Source: Bradyrhizobium sediminis (GTDB taxonomy: Bacteria; Pseudomonadota; Alphaproteobacteria; Rhizobiales; Xanthobacteraceae). From it: a stretch of DNA of 64,000 bases. This document shows positions 17,449 to 25,920 of the stretch, in pieces (the first letter of the stretch is position 1; every line of letters starts with the position of its first letter). Location: the NCBI RefSeq assembly GCF_018736085.1, contig NZ_CP076134.1, positions 5,404,501 through 5,468,500 on the forward strand. Direction: 5' to 3'. A program made the position numbers and the translations under genes. A model generated the notes under the pieces. The model made no database searches. It was not told the DNA's origin and saw nothing but the letters and a program-made list of their open reading frames with translations.

Positions 17449-18386
17449 GGCGACTCCTTTCCGAGAATAGTGGCGGCGGCGGGCGCCGGCGGTGGCCGAC
17501 GGCTGACCATACGCCGGATCAGGTGCACCAGCCGTTCGTCGAGCAGCCCGCGCGGGCGGACGATGAGGAGCACGGCAACGAGACCGCCAAAGACGATCAT
17601 GCGATAGCCGGCAAACCAGCGCGTCGACTCCAGCAGGCCGATGTCGATGACAACGCCGAGCAGCGGCCCGAACGCGGTGCCGAGGCCGCCGATCAAGCCA
17701 TATGCCAGGCTGTGAACTCCGAGCATCACGTCGAAGATGGCGGGCTCGACATAGGTCGTGAGATGCGCATAGAGCCCGCCGCCGAGACCCGCGATGGCGC
17801 CGGCAAGGCAAGCCGCCACCAGCTTGACGCGGATCACCGGGACGCCATGCATGGCGGCAAGCAGATCGTCCTCCCCGATCATGCGAAAGGCGGTGCCGAG
17901 CCGCGATCGCTCGAGAAGAAGAAATCCGAACAGCGTCGCGCCGAGCAAACCGTAGACGATCAGCATGAACTGCATCGCGCTCACATCGTTCTCGAAGATG
18001 TAGCGGATGTTGCGGAAGCCCTCGGTGCCGTTCGGCCCCACCGCTTCGCCGTCACGCACGACCTGATAGCGGAACAGCTCGAACAGGATCCTCACGGCCT
18101 CCGCAAATGCCAGCGTGGCGATGGCGAATTGCAGCCCGTGCAGCCTCAGCGTCGGCAGCCCGACGAACAAGGCGGCGGCGGCACCCGCTGCTGCGCCCGC
18201 GCCGAGGCCGAGCCAGAACGGCAACTGCGCCATCGCCGTGACGATGCCGGCCGTGTAGGCGCCGATGGCGAAGAAGGCCTGCTGACCGAAGGAGATTTCC
18301 CCGGTCAGCAGCAGCAGATAGGCCGACAGCGCGACGAAGGAGATCACGCCGATATTGGAGAGGATGCCGATCAGGTGGTCGTCCAT
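17445..18386 (-). CDS. livM: Branched-chain amino acid type ABC permease LivM, second copy
   Basis: The 313-residue membrane protein has about nine helices and the LivM signature ISFGQQAFFAIGAYTAG, LRLHGLQFAIATLAFAEAVR, and the GLGGGLYAH and GGLGTAFGPLLG blocks of the EAA-like region. It overlaps the end of the preceding livH by 16 bases. It is the last permease of an operon with two LivH/LivM pairs sharing one LivG/LivF set. The ligand is not inferable: Liv-type systems also import aromatic and dicarboxylic compounds. Confidence 0.93.
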   Translation of the reverse strand: MDDHLIGILSNIGVISFVALSAYLLLLTGEISFGQQAFFAIGAYTAGIVTAMAQLPFWLGLGAGAAAGAAAALFVGLPTLRLHGLQFAIATLAFAEAVRILFELFRYQVVRDGEAVGPNGTEGFRNIRYIFENDVSAMQFMLIVYGLLGATLFGFLLLERSRLGTAFRMIGEDDLLAAMHGVPVIRVKLVAACLAGAIAGLGGGLYAHLTTYVEPAIFDVMLGVHSLAYGLIGGLGTAFGPLLGVVIDIGLLESTRWFAGYRMIVFGGLVAVLLIVRPRGLLDERLVHLIRRMVSRRPPPAPAAATILGKESP

Positions 18387-19285
18387 CGATCACCTCCGCG
18401 CCGGCCCATGCTGCCGTGGATCGCCGTGGTGCCGAGGATTCCGCCTGGACGCAACACCAGCAGGACGAACAGCACGCCATAGGCGGCGAGATCGCGAACC
18501 TGCGGCCCGAACAGACCCTGGCTGTGAACCTCGATCACTCCGAGAACGAGGCCGCCGACAATCGCCCCGGGGATCGAGCCGAGCCCGCCGATCATCATGG
18601 CGATCAGCCCCTTCAGCGTCGCCCACATCCCGAGCATCGCCGTGACCTGCTGATTGGCCGACAGTACGAGGAAGCCGGCGACGCCGCCGATCGCCGACGC
18701 CAGCATAAAGGCCTTGAGCATCGTGCGCTGGACATCGATCCCGGAAAGACTTGCCGCGACGCTGTTTTCGACGATCGCGCGCAGCCCGAGCCCGAACCGG
18801 GTGCGATAGAGCAGCAGATTGAGGGCAGCCATGATCGCCAGCATCGCGGCGAGCATGATGAGGTAGTCGGGACGCACGGTGAACGGCCCCAGCGACAGCA
18901 GTTCGCCGCCGGTCAGCGACGGAAACGGATAGCTGTGACGCGGCAACATCAGGAGGCTCGCCTGTTCGAGCTGCATCCAGATTGCAAAACTCGAAACCAT
19001 CGAGGCAACGCCGGCGCCGAGCCCGAGCGGCGCAAAACAAAGCCGCTCGACATAGACGCCGGCCATCACCGAGCCCGCGACCGCGACCATCGCCACGACG
19101 TAGGTCGGCGCACCGAACTGAATGTAGAGGAGCGTGCCGAGATAGGCGCCGACCATGATCGAGGGGCCATAGCTCAGATTGAGCCGGCGCATGACGCCGA
19201 AGATCAACGCAAAGCCGAGCGCGAGAAGCCCGTACGAGGAACCGACCATCAGACCGTCGAGCGTGGTCTGGATGAAGGGGATCAT
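18371..19285 (-). CDS. livH: Branched-chain amino acid type ABC permease LivH, second copy
   Basis: 304 residues from the ATG at 19285 (MIPFIQTTLDGLMVGSSYGL). A longer reading to 19336 adds seventeen residues with no helix and overlaps livF. Signature regions: ALGFALIFGVMRRLNLSYGP, and the GGLGSIPGAIVGGLVLGVIE loop that contacts the ATPases. It follows livF with 16 bases between the livF stop and its start. It pairs with the LivM copy downstream. Confidence 0.93.
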   Translation of the reverse strand: MIPFIQTTLDGLMVGSSYGLLALGFALIFGVMRRLNLSYGPSIMVGAYLGTLLYIQFGAPTYVVAMVAVAGSVMAGVYVERLCFAPLGLGAGVASMVSSFAIWMQLEQASLLMLPRHSYPFPSLTGGELLSLGPFTVRPDYLIMLAAMLAIMAALNLLLYRTRFGLGLRAIVENSVAASLSGIDVQRTMLKAFMLASAIGGVAGFLVLSANQQVTAMLGMWATLKGLIAMMIGGLGSIPGAIVGGLVLGVIEVHSQGLFGPQVRDLAAYGVLFVLLVLRPGGILGTTAIHGSMGRRGGDRWTTT

Positions 19286-19301
19286 GGGCGCGCCAATCCG
19301 G

Positions 19302-20030
19302 TCAGCCGGCCGAGCGACGCGTGCCGAGATAGGCACGCTTGATGACTTCGTCCTCCGCCAGTTCGCCGGGATTTCCGGAGAACGTCACGCAACCCTGCTC
19401 CATCAGATAGAAGTGGTGCGCGACCTGCAGCGCCAGATGGGCGTTTTGCTCGACCAGGAAGATCGTCACGCCCTCGCGGTTCAGTTCGGCGATGATGCCG
19501 AAGATTTCCTTGACGACGATGGGAGCGAGGCCGAGCGACGGCTCATCCATCAGCAGAAGCCTTGGGCGCGACATCAGCGCGCGCGCCACCGCCAGCATCT
19601 GCTGCTCGCCGCCGGACAGCGTTCCGGCAAGCTGCTCACGGCGCTCCTTCAGGCGCGGAAAGCGCGCATACATCCGCTCGACATCGGCGGCGACCTCGCC
19701 GGAATCGCTGCGCTGGTAGGCGCCCGCCAAGAGGTTCTCGCGCACACTCATCTGGGGGAACACCAGCCGGTTCTCGGGGACCAGTGCTACGCCGCTGCCG
19801 ACGATGCGGGCCGGCGAAAGGCCGACGAGTTCGCTCCCCTCGAGCTTGATCGAACCCCGGCGCGGTTTCAGGACTCCGGCGATCGTCAGCATCAGCGTCG
19901 TCTTGCCCGCACCGTTCGGCCCGAGCAGGCAGGTGATGCGGCCCTGGCTTGCGCCGAGCGAGACCCCTTTCAGCGCCTCGATCTTGCCGTAAGCCGTGAC
20001 GACGTCGGCGATTTCGAGCATCGCCTCCAT
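19302..20030 (-). CDS. livF: ABC transporter ATP-binding protein LivF
   Basis: The 242-residue ATPase has Walker A GPNGAGKTT, Q-loop region VPENRLVFPQMSV, signature LSGGEQQMLAVARAL, Walker B LLLMDEPSLGLAP and switch histidine in the following EQNAH. It starts at ATG 20030, sharing one base with the livG stop. MLEIAD nine bases later is an alternative start. A longer frame to 20438 simply reads into livG. It forms the heterodimeric motor with LivG. Confidence 0.95.
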   Translation of the reverse strand: MEAMLEIADVVTAYGKIEALKGVSLGASQGRITCLLGPNGAGKTTLMLTIAGVLKPRRGSIKLEGSELVGLSPARIVGSGVALVPENRLVFPQMSVRENLLAGAYQRSDSGEVAADVERMYARFPRLKERREQLAGTLSGGEQQMLAVARALMSRPRLLLMDEPSLGLAPIVVKEIFGIIAELNREGVTIFLVEQNAHLALQVAHHFYLMEQGCVTFSGNPGELAEDEVIKRAYLGTRRSAG

Positions 20031-20779
20031 CACGCCGCCTCCGCCACGCCGAGATAGGCTTCCTGCACCAGCCGGTTGGCCTGCACTTCGTCCGGCGTGC
20101 CCTCGGCGATCTTCTGCCCGAAATTGAGAACCGCAATGCGATCCGTCACCGCCATCACCAGTTCCATGTGGTGCTCGATCAGCAGCACCGTCAGTCCATC
20201 CTGCTTCAGCTTGCGAATGCGGGCGTCGAGCTGGTCGATCTCCTCGGCGTTCATTCCGGCGGCCGGCTCGTCGAGCAGCAGCAAGGCCGGCTTGGCGACG
20301 ATGGCGCGGGCGAGTTCGAGGCGGCGCTGTTCGCCGAACGCGAGATTGCCGGCCAGTTCGTCGCGCTTGCCCGACAGATCGGAAAATTCGAGGATCCGGT
20401 CGATTTCCTCGCGCGCGCGGCCGGGGCCGCCAAGCCACCGGCGCAGGAAGCCTTCGCTCCTATGTTCGATCGCGTTCTGCGCCACCCATAAATTCTGCCA
20501 GACGCTGAGTTGGCCGAACAGCCTGATGTTCTGGAATGTACGGGTAACCCCGCGCGCAACCCTCACATGCGAGGCAAGCCCGGTGATGTCTTCGTTGCGC
20601 AACAGAACCTGACCGGCCGTGACTGGAAACAGGCCGCAGACGAGATTGACGACCGTCGACTTGCCGGAGCCGTTCGGACCGATCAGGCCGAACACCTGCC
20701 CCGGCTGAACGTCGAGGTCGAGACCATCGACGGCGCGCACGCCGCCGAAATGCTTACTCAGCCCCTTGAGTTCGAGCAT
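20030..20779 (-). CDS. livG: ABC transporter ATP-binding protein LivG
   Basis: The 249-residue ATPase has GPNGSGKST (Walker A), the LivG-typical RTFQNIRLF Q-loop region, LAFGEQRRLELARAI in place of a classic LSGGQ signature (as usual in LivG), LLLDEPAAGMN (Walker B) and EHHMELV with the switch histidine. The start at 20779 (MLELKGLSKHFGG) is preferred over 20860, which lies inside the upstream livM. It overlaps livM by 26 bases. Confidence 0.95.
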   Translation of the reverse strand: MLELKGLSKHFGGVRAVDGLDLDVQPGQVFGLIGPNGSGKSTVVNLVCGLFPVTAGQVLLRNEDITGLASHVRVARGVTRTFQNIRLFGQLSVWQNLWVAQNAIEHRSEGFLRRWLGGPGRAREEIDRILEFSDLSGKRDELAGNLAFGEQRRLELARAIVAKPALLLLDEPAAGMNAEEIDQLDARIRKLKQDGLTVLLIEHHMELVMAVTDRIAVLNFGQKIAEGTPDEVQANRLVQEAYLGVAEAA

Positions 20780-21683
20780 TGCCCGGCTCCCTGTTGCGAG
20801 TCCAGATGCGTTTGACGGCGGCGATCGTCGCCGCATCGATAAGTCCGCGCGGCCTGACATTCATGGCGAAGAGGATGAGGCCTCCGAACAGCAGGTTGCG
20901 CCAGTCGCCAAGGAAGCGCAGCCCCTCGACCAGAAAGCCCTGGACGAAGACGACCGCGATCAGGGTCCCGAACACGCTGGAGAGGCCGCCGAGGATCGGG
21001 TAGGCGATCGCGAACGTGGCGAGCGCCACGCCGAACTGGGCGTGCTCGATATGGGCGGTGTAATGGGCGAAGATTCCGCCGCCGAGACCGGCAATGAGGC
21101 CGCCGACCGTCATCGCCGCCACCTTGACTGCCGTCACATTGATTCCGGCGCTCTGGGCGGCGACCTCGTCCTCACCCACGGCGCGCAGCACGGCGCCGGC
21201 GCGCGAGCGATCCATCCACCACAACCCGCCCATCACCAGCGCGACAAACAGCCAGATGAAGATCAGAACGTCGAGCGTCGACCAGCCGTGCTCCGGGAAG
21301 AATCTGATCTGGCGGAAGCCCTCGCCGCCGGCCGGGCCTATCTTCACGTCGCCCTTCGCAACCTGATAGTCGAAGTTGAAGAAGAACAGCCGCACCGCTT
21401 CGCCGAACGCCAGCGTCGCGACCACCAGCATCAGGCCTTTGACGCGCAGTGCGGGGAAACCGACCGCGCAGGCGGTTGCGCCGGCGACCAACGAAGCGGC
21501 GATGATCGCAGGGACGATGTGCCAGCCGGCCAGCACCGTGAGCATCGCCCCGACATAGGCGCCGATGGCGAAGAAGCCGGCTTGCGCAAGGCTGACCTGT
21601 CCGGTCAGCAGAACGCAATAGGCGGAGAGCCCCAGCAATGTGTGGACGCCGACGATCTGGGCAAGCCCGAGATAAAAATCCAT
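20754..21683 (-). CDS. livM: Branched-chain amino acid type ABC permease LivM, first copy
   Basis: The 309-residue membrane protein has the LivM pattern VSLAQAGFFAIGAYVGAML, LRVKGLMLVVATLAFGEAVR and GGLSSVFGTLIAVVFVQGFL. It resembles the second LivM in this operon in layout but is clearly diverged, so this is an old duplication or a fusion of two systems rather than a recent copy. It lies nine bases after the first livH. Confidence 0.94.
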   Translation of the reverse strand: MDFYLGLAQIVGVHTLLGLSAYCVLLTGQVSLAQAGFFAIGAYVGAMLTVLAGWHIVPAIIAASLVAGATACAVGFPALRVKGLMLVVATLAFGEAVRLFFFNFDYQVAKGDVKIGPAGGEGFRQIRFFPEHGWSTLDVLIFIWLFVALVMGGLWWMDRSRAGAVLRAVGEDEVAAQSAGINVTAVKVAAMTVGGLIAGLGGGIFAHYTAHIEHAQFGVALATFAIAYPILGGLSSVFGTLIAVVFVQGFLVEGLRFLGDWRNLLFGGLILFAMNVRPRGLIDAATIAAVKRIWTRNREPGNARTQGAE

Positions 21684-21692
21684 GCGGCCTCC

Positions 21693-22583
21693 TCAGTCCC
21701 GCCCGGCGGCGGGGGAGAAAATGCCGCCCGGCCGGAACACCAGAAACACAAACAGCAGCAGCATGACATAGAGGTCGCGTTCGGTGACGCCGCGGAAGTA
21801 CTGAAACAGGTTCTCGAAGCCCCCGACCAGCAGGCCGGCGATGATGGCGCCTGGAATCGAACCCAGTCCGCCGATCACGGTGACGATCAGTCCCTTGGTG
21901 GTCAGCGGCAGCGACAGCAGCGGCGACAGCACGCCGATGGCGGCCCCGATCATGGCGCCGGCGATGCCGCCGACCACGCCGGTGATGACGAAGGTCAGAC
22001 CGTTGATACGCGGGATCGAGATTCCGCACAACTGCGCCGCGACGGGCTGCTGCGCGACCGCCCGCGTCGCGATGCCGATCTTGGTGCGGTAGAGCAACGC
22101 CAGCAGCAGCAGCATCGACAGGCAACCCAGCGCGAACATGAACATCAGGTCGCCGCGCAGGGTGAAGGGACCGGCATCGATGATCACGTCGGAAAACAGC
22201 GCGGGATAGGGCACGGGAATGCCGACCGTCGCATGCACGATGATCTCGTCGATCAGCAGCAGCGCACCGACCGTCGACATCAGCGTGGCGAGCGGATTGG
22301 CCTGGGGGATGAAGCGGAAGCAGACGACATAGATCACGAAGCCGATGATGCCGCCGGAGAGGCCGGCCAGCAAGAAGATGAAGATCGCCGGCGCCTTGAC
22401 GACCGACAGGACAATCAGGCTGGCGTATGCCGCACCGATCGACGCTGCGGCGTAGGACAGGTTGATCTTGTGCATCACGCCGAACACCAGCGTGAAACCG
22501 ATCCCGAGCAGGGAATAGGTCGCGCCGAACAGCACGCCATCGGCGATGGACTGCAGCGTATCAATGAAGTGGAGGTAGGACAT
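21693..22583 (-). CDS. livH: Branched-chain amino acid type ABC permease LivH, first copy
   Basis: The 296-residue membrane protein has YSLLGIGFTLVFGVMHKINL near the N-terminus and GGLGSIPGAIIAGLLVGGFE as the ATPase-contact loop. It is separated from livK by about 240 bases that contain a strong palindromic repeat. It would form the membrane channel with the first LivM. Confidence 0.94.
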   Translation of the reverse strand: MSYLHFIDTLQSIADGVLFGATYSLLGIGFTLVFGVMHKINLSYAAASIGAAYASLIVLSVVKAPAIFIFLLAGLSGGIIGFVIYVVCFRFIPQANPLATLMSTVGALLLIDEIIVHATVGIPVPYPALFSDVIIDAGPFTLRGDLMFMFALGCLSMLLLLALLYRTKIGIATRAVAQQPVAAQLCGISIPRINGLTFVITGVVGGIAGAMIGAAIGVLSPLLSLPLTTKGLIVTVIGGLGSIPGAIIAGLLVGGFENLFQYFRGVTERDLYVMLLLFVFLVFRPGGIFSPAAGRD

Positions 22584-22622
22584 GCACTACGGATCCAGGC
22601 CGGTGAAGCGAGCCATTCGCGT

Positions 22623-22735
22623 CTGGAGCCGTATCGGTTCTGATTGAATCGGAACCGGGCTCCAGCCCTTTGTCTTGACGCGTTCTTCTTGACGCGAACC
22701 GGTACCCGCTTCGCTCGGAAACGCTCTAGCCACGG
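22623..22735. repeat. Palindromic repeat between livK and livH
   Basis: ctggagcc (22623-22630) pairs with ggctccag (22658-22665). Inside these arms, cggttctgatt (22635-22645) pairs with aatcggaaccg (22647-22657) with one mismatch, making a long hairpin. A second block, gacgcgaaccggtacccgct with ggaaacgctct, follows. It sits inside the operon after livK, where a hairpin often protects the binding-protein transcript and lowers expression of the permease genes. Confidence 0.7.
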
Positions 22736-22825
22736 ACCATCATGATCCCGCGACACATCGATAGCCCGTCGAGGCCGCAGGCGGGGCAAGCCGGACCAAG
22801 GCCGACTCGCCCCGCGTTGCAGCGG

Positions 22826-24025
22826 TCAGGATCCCGGCTTGTGCAGAACCTTCCAGGCGCTGTCCTTGGCGTGGACGAACAGGAACGGCTTGATCGCCTC
22901 CCGATCGGCCGTACGGCCGACCTTGCCGAGCAGGCCGTCGGTCTCCTTCAATGCCGCGAGCCCGGCACGCATCTTCTCGCGATCCGCGGCAACGGTGTCG
23001 GGCTTGCCCATGACCTTCTGGGATTCGATCACGTTCTTCAGGATGAAGCCGATCTCGTAGGCCGCAGCGCTGTGCAGATCGGCGCTGCCGCCGAACTTCG
23101 CAACCAGCTCGGCGGCCTTGACGGCTTCCGGGGTGACCGGCGCAAAGCTGGTCGGGATCACGATGCCTTCGGCCTGTACTCCGCAACCCTGCAGCGTTTC
23201 GATCGACGACGACGAGGTGAGGCCGATCAGCAGCTTCGGCTTGACGCCCTGGCGCTGCATTTCCTTGAGCACGCCGCATGTCGTGAACGGATGGGCTGAA
23301 ATCGCCACCACGTCCGGGTTGGCGCGCTTCATCTCGCGCACCTGGGTCGAGAACGTCGTGTCGTTCAGGAGCCACTCGCCCTGCCCCAGCAACTGCAGCC
23401 CGCTGGCTTCAGCCTGCGCCTTGATGACGCCGAAGGTCGCGTTGGAATGCGCGAAATCCTTTTCCACGCCGCCGTAGATCGTCTTGAGGTCAGGGTACTG
23501 CGTCTTCACCCAGGCAAACAGCGACTTGTACATCTCGAACTCGCTCGGCACGTTGCGGAAGGCCCATTCCGAAATCTTGGCAAGGCCGCCCTTCGCCGCG
23601 ACGTCGGCAATGATCGGGAACTGAAGTCCGGAGTCCGAGCTGTCGCCGACTTTCTTCTGCAGGATGCCGAACAGCGATTCGGCGACATTCGAGCAAGTCG
23701 GCCCGACGGCAATGATCGCTTCCGTGGAGGCGATGCGGCGCACGACGGAGATGCCTTCTTCGGCATTGCAGCGATCATCGTAGTATTCGAGGGCGATCTT
23801 GCCCTTGGCGCCGTCGCCGAGCGTAACGCCGCCGGCATTATTGATTTGCTCGAGCGCCGCCTTCAGCGCCGCTTCGCTGTTGATGCCAAAGACGCGCACG
23901 ACACCCGACTTGGCACCGAACCCGGCTATCTTGACCGAACGCTCCTGAGCTACGGCAGGTGAAGTAACGACGAATCCGGCAATGGCGCCCAGAGTCGCAA
24001 ATAGAGTCAGCGATTTCTTGATCAT
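22826..24025 (-). CDS. livK: ABC transporter substrate-binding protein LivK type
   Basis: The 399-residue periplasmic binding protein of the leucine/isoleucine/valine type has a signal peptide MIKKSLTLFATLGAIAGFVV ending AVAQE, then a two-lobed type I fold (VKIAGFGAKSGVVRVFGINS, IIAVGPTCSNVAESL, NPDVVAISAHPFTTCGVLKE). The frame stays open upstream to 24331, but the ATG at 24025 has gggagg upstream and begins the signal peptide. The unusual segment DDRCNAEEGISVVRRI replaces the common DDQCDP-type site, so the ligand may not be a branched-chain amino acid. First gene of the operon. Confidence 0.93.
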   Translation of the reverse strand: MIKKSLTLFATLGAIAGFVVTSPAVAQERSVKIAGFGAKSGVVRVFGINSEAALKAALEQINNAGGVTLGDGAKGKIALEYYDDRCNAEEGISVVRRIASTEAIIAVGPTCSNVAESLFGILQKKVGDSSDSGLQFPIIADVAAKGGLAKISEWAFRNVPSEFEMYKSLFAWVKTQYPDLKTIYGGVEKDFAHSNATFGVIKAQAEASGLQLLGQGEWLLNDTTFSTQVREMKRANPDVVAISAHPFTTCGVLKEMQRQGVKPKLLIGLTSSSSIETLQGCGVQAEGIVIPTSFAPVTPEAVKAAELVAKFGGSADLHSAAAYEIGFILKNVIESQKVMGKPDTVAADREKMRAGLAALKETDGLLGKVGRTADREAIKPFLFVHAKDSAWKVLHKPGS

Positions 24026-24302
24026 GACAATCTCCCTCCCGATCGGCGACCGCATCAATGGGCCGGCGATATCTGCAGTTATCCGGGACTTGGCGCCCGG
24101 TTGTAATGCGAGATTATCGTTGCATCGCAATACCATGATGGTTTCGCGAAACGATGTGATTGAGTGTCCGATACCGCTGTCCATACTGTCAAGCAAATTG
24201 GCCGGCCGGGCGACCGCCCACCATCGCCACGGGGCGCCCGTCAACTTCGCGCCATCTGGGTTCGCCGCAGCAAAGGCTCGACCTCGATGAACAGGGAGCG
24301 TC

Positions 24303-25769
24303 TTAGCCGGCAAGCGCCGGCTGCGGCGCATTCTCGAACAGATGCACGATGGCGTTGGCGTAATACTTCAACAGCATCAGTTCTTCCGGGTTGGCGCGAT
24401 AGCTTCCGTCCTGCTCCAGAACAAGATGGCGCAGGGTCAGCATGCGCAACCCCACCGTGATCGCGTAATCGCGGTCGGCGCGCGGAATGTGGACATAGGT
24501 GCCGCGGCCTTCCAGTTCGCCGATCAGGCTCGACACCCTTTCCTTGATGTCGAGCAGGGAGAGCGGCCTTTCGCCGGCCTCCAGCATCGCGGCAGACACC
24601 AGCGACACCGGCAGCGCCGGAATCACGCGGCCGACCGCTTCCATCAGCTTGTTTCCCAGCTTCTCGATCTCGGCATGGCGCGGCTCGGGGGCCAGCAGAC
24701 GAAAATCGATGTTCGCCTCAGCCGTGTGCTTTCGCAGCGAGACAGGCTCGCCGAAACTGACGCAGGTATAGCCGAAGCGATACCATTCACCGCGCAACGC
24801 CATCCAGACGTGATGGAAGAAGTGACGCGCGAAGACAGCTGCGTTGAATCCGAACACCGGCTTCTTCCCGGGCTCGGTATTGGCGGCGGAGGTCAGCATC
24901 CGATCCTCCAGCACGCGGTCGTAGTTGACCGCGACCGGGATGAACACCACGTCGCGCGGGCCGAGCGGATCGAAGCCTGCGACCATGTAGCTCAGAAGCC
25001 CGAATTTCGGCGGGCGCAACCTGCCATCGCGGCTCAGGCCGCCCTCCGGAAAGATCGCTTGGGTGACGCCCGCCGCGGTCGCCATGTGAACGTAGCGCGC
25101 GAGCACCTTGCGATAGAGCGGCTCGCGGGAATCCCGGCTGATGAAATAGGCCCCCATCGACCGGATCAGGCCGCGCAGCCCCCAGACCTGCGCCCATTCA
25201 CCTACCGCGTAACTCAATGCCGACGACGTGGCAGCGACATAGGTCACCAGCACGTAGTCCATGTTGGAGCGATGATTGATGACGAAGATGACCGAGGACG
25301 CGGGATCCACCGCAGCGAGCGCATCGTCGTTGCGGTAGCCGATCCGGACGCGATAGAGCATCTTGGAGATGCCCCTGGCGATGCGCGTTCCCACGCGGAA
25401 GTAGGCATAGGCGCTGAACGAGGGAACGATTTCGCCGGCATAGCGCTTCACCTTCTCCATCGCGACTTCGCGCGGCACGCCGGCCTCCCTGGCGTACTCT
25501 TCGGCGGCGTGCAGCACTTCCGGATCGAACACCAGACGGTCGATCAGGACCTGGCGCTTGGTGAGCTTGAACGGCTGAATGTGAAGCCTGAGATGGGTAT
25601 TGAGTTCTTCGATGGCGCGGTTGGCGCGGCGCCGCAGCGCCCAGCGCACGCTCGGCATCAGGATGCGGTCAACCACAGCCAGGACAGCCAGAACGGCCAG
25701 GATGACGACGGCCCACAGCGGCAGGGCAATTTGCGACCCCATGAGGCCTCCCATGTCGCCGCGTGTCAC
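24303..25769 (-). CDS. PlsB-like glycerophosphate acyltransferase family protein
   Basis: 488 residues. An N-terminal membrane segment (about 14-36) precedes a PlsC/PlsB acyltransferase domain with INHRSNMDYVLVTY (the HxxxxD motif), GAYFISRDSREPLYR, FPEGGLSRDGRLRPPKFG (block III) and VFIPVAVNYDRVLED (block IV). The C-terminal region is helical. The pattern is of the sn-glycerol-3-phosphate 1-O-acyltransferase type and would place acyl chains on glycerol-3-phosphate at the inner membrane. Alternative starts at residues 6 and 10 exist. It lies about 280 bases upstream of livK on the same strand, and is probably a separate unit. Confidence 0.88.
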   Translation of the reverse strand: MTRGDMGGLMGSQIALPLWAVVILAVLAVLAVVDRILMPSVRWALRRRANRAIEELNTHLRLHIQPFKLTKRQVLIDRLVFDPEVLHAAEEYAREAGVPREVAMEKVKRYAGEIVPSFSAYAYFRVGTRIARGISKMLYRVRIGYRNDDALAAVDPASSVIFVINHRSNMDYVLVTYVAATSSALSYAVGEWAQVWGLRGLIRSMGAYFISRDSREPLYRKVLARYVHMATAAGVTQAIFPEGGLSRDGRLRPPKFGLLSYMVAGFDPLGPRDVVFIPVAVNYDRVLEDRMLTSAANTEPGKKPVFGFNAAVFARHFFHHVWMALRGEWYRFGYTCVSFGEPVSLRKHTAEANIDFRLLAPEPRHAEIEKLGNKLMEAVGRVIPALPVSLVSAAMLEAGERPLSLLDIKERVSSLIGELEGRGTYVHIPRADRDYAITVGLRMLTLRHLVLEQDGSYRANPEELMLLKYYANAIVHLFENAPQPALAG

Positions 25770-25920
25770 GGACCGTGGTCCGAGCCGCGGCGATCCCTCT
25801 TGATCGGCCAGGATACCATCCAGGCGTCGCTTGGCCGCAAGAGGCTTTTTGGGCGCCCGCTCCTAAATCGACGCTCCCGGGATGGTCCCGAGCCAATCCG
25901 TCGTTTACCAAATCCTCATT

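Noticed and set aside
20766..22643. 625-residue open frame on the plus strand across livM and livH
   Set aside because: Antisense to two well-supported permease genes; composition is Asp/Gln/Arg/Glu-rich as expected for a GC-rich shadow frame.
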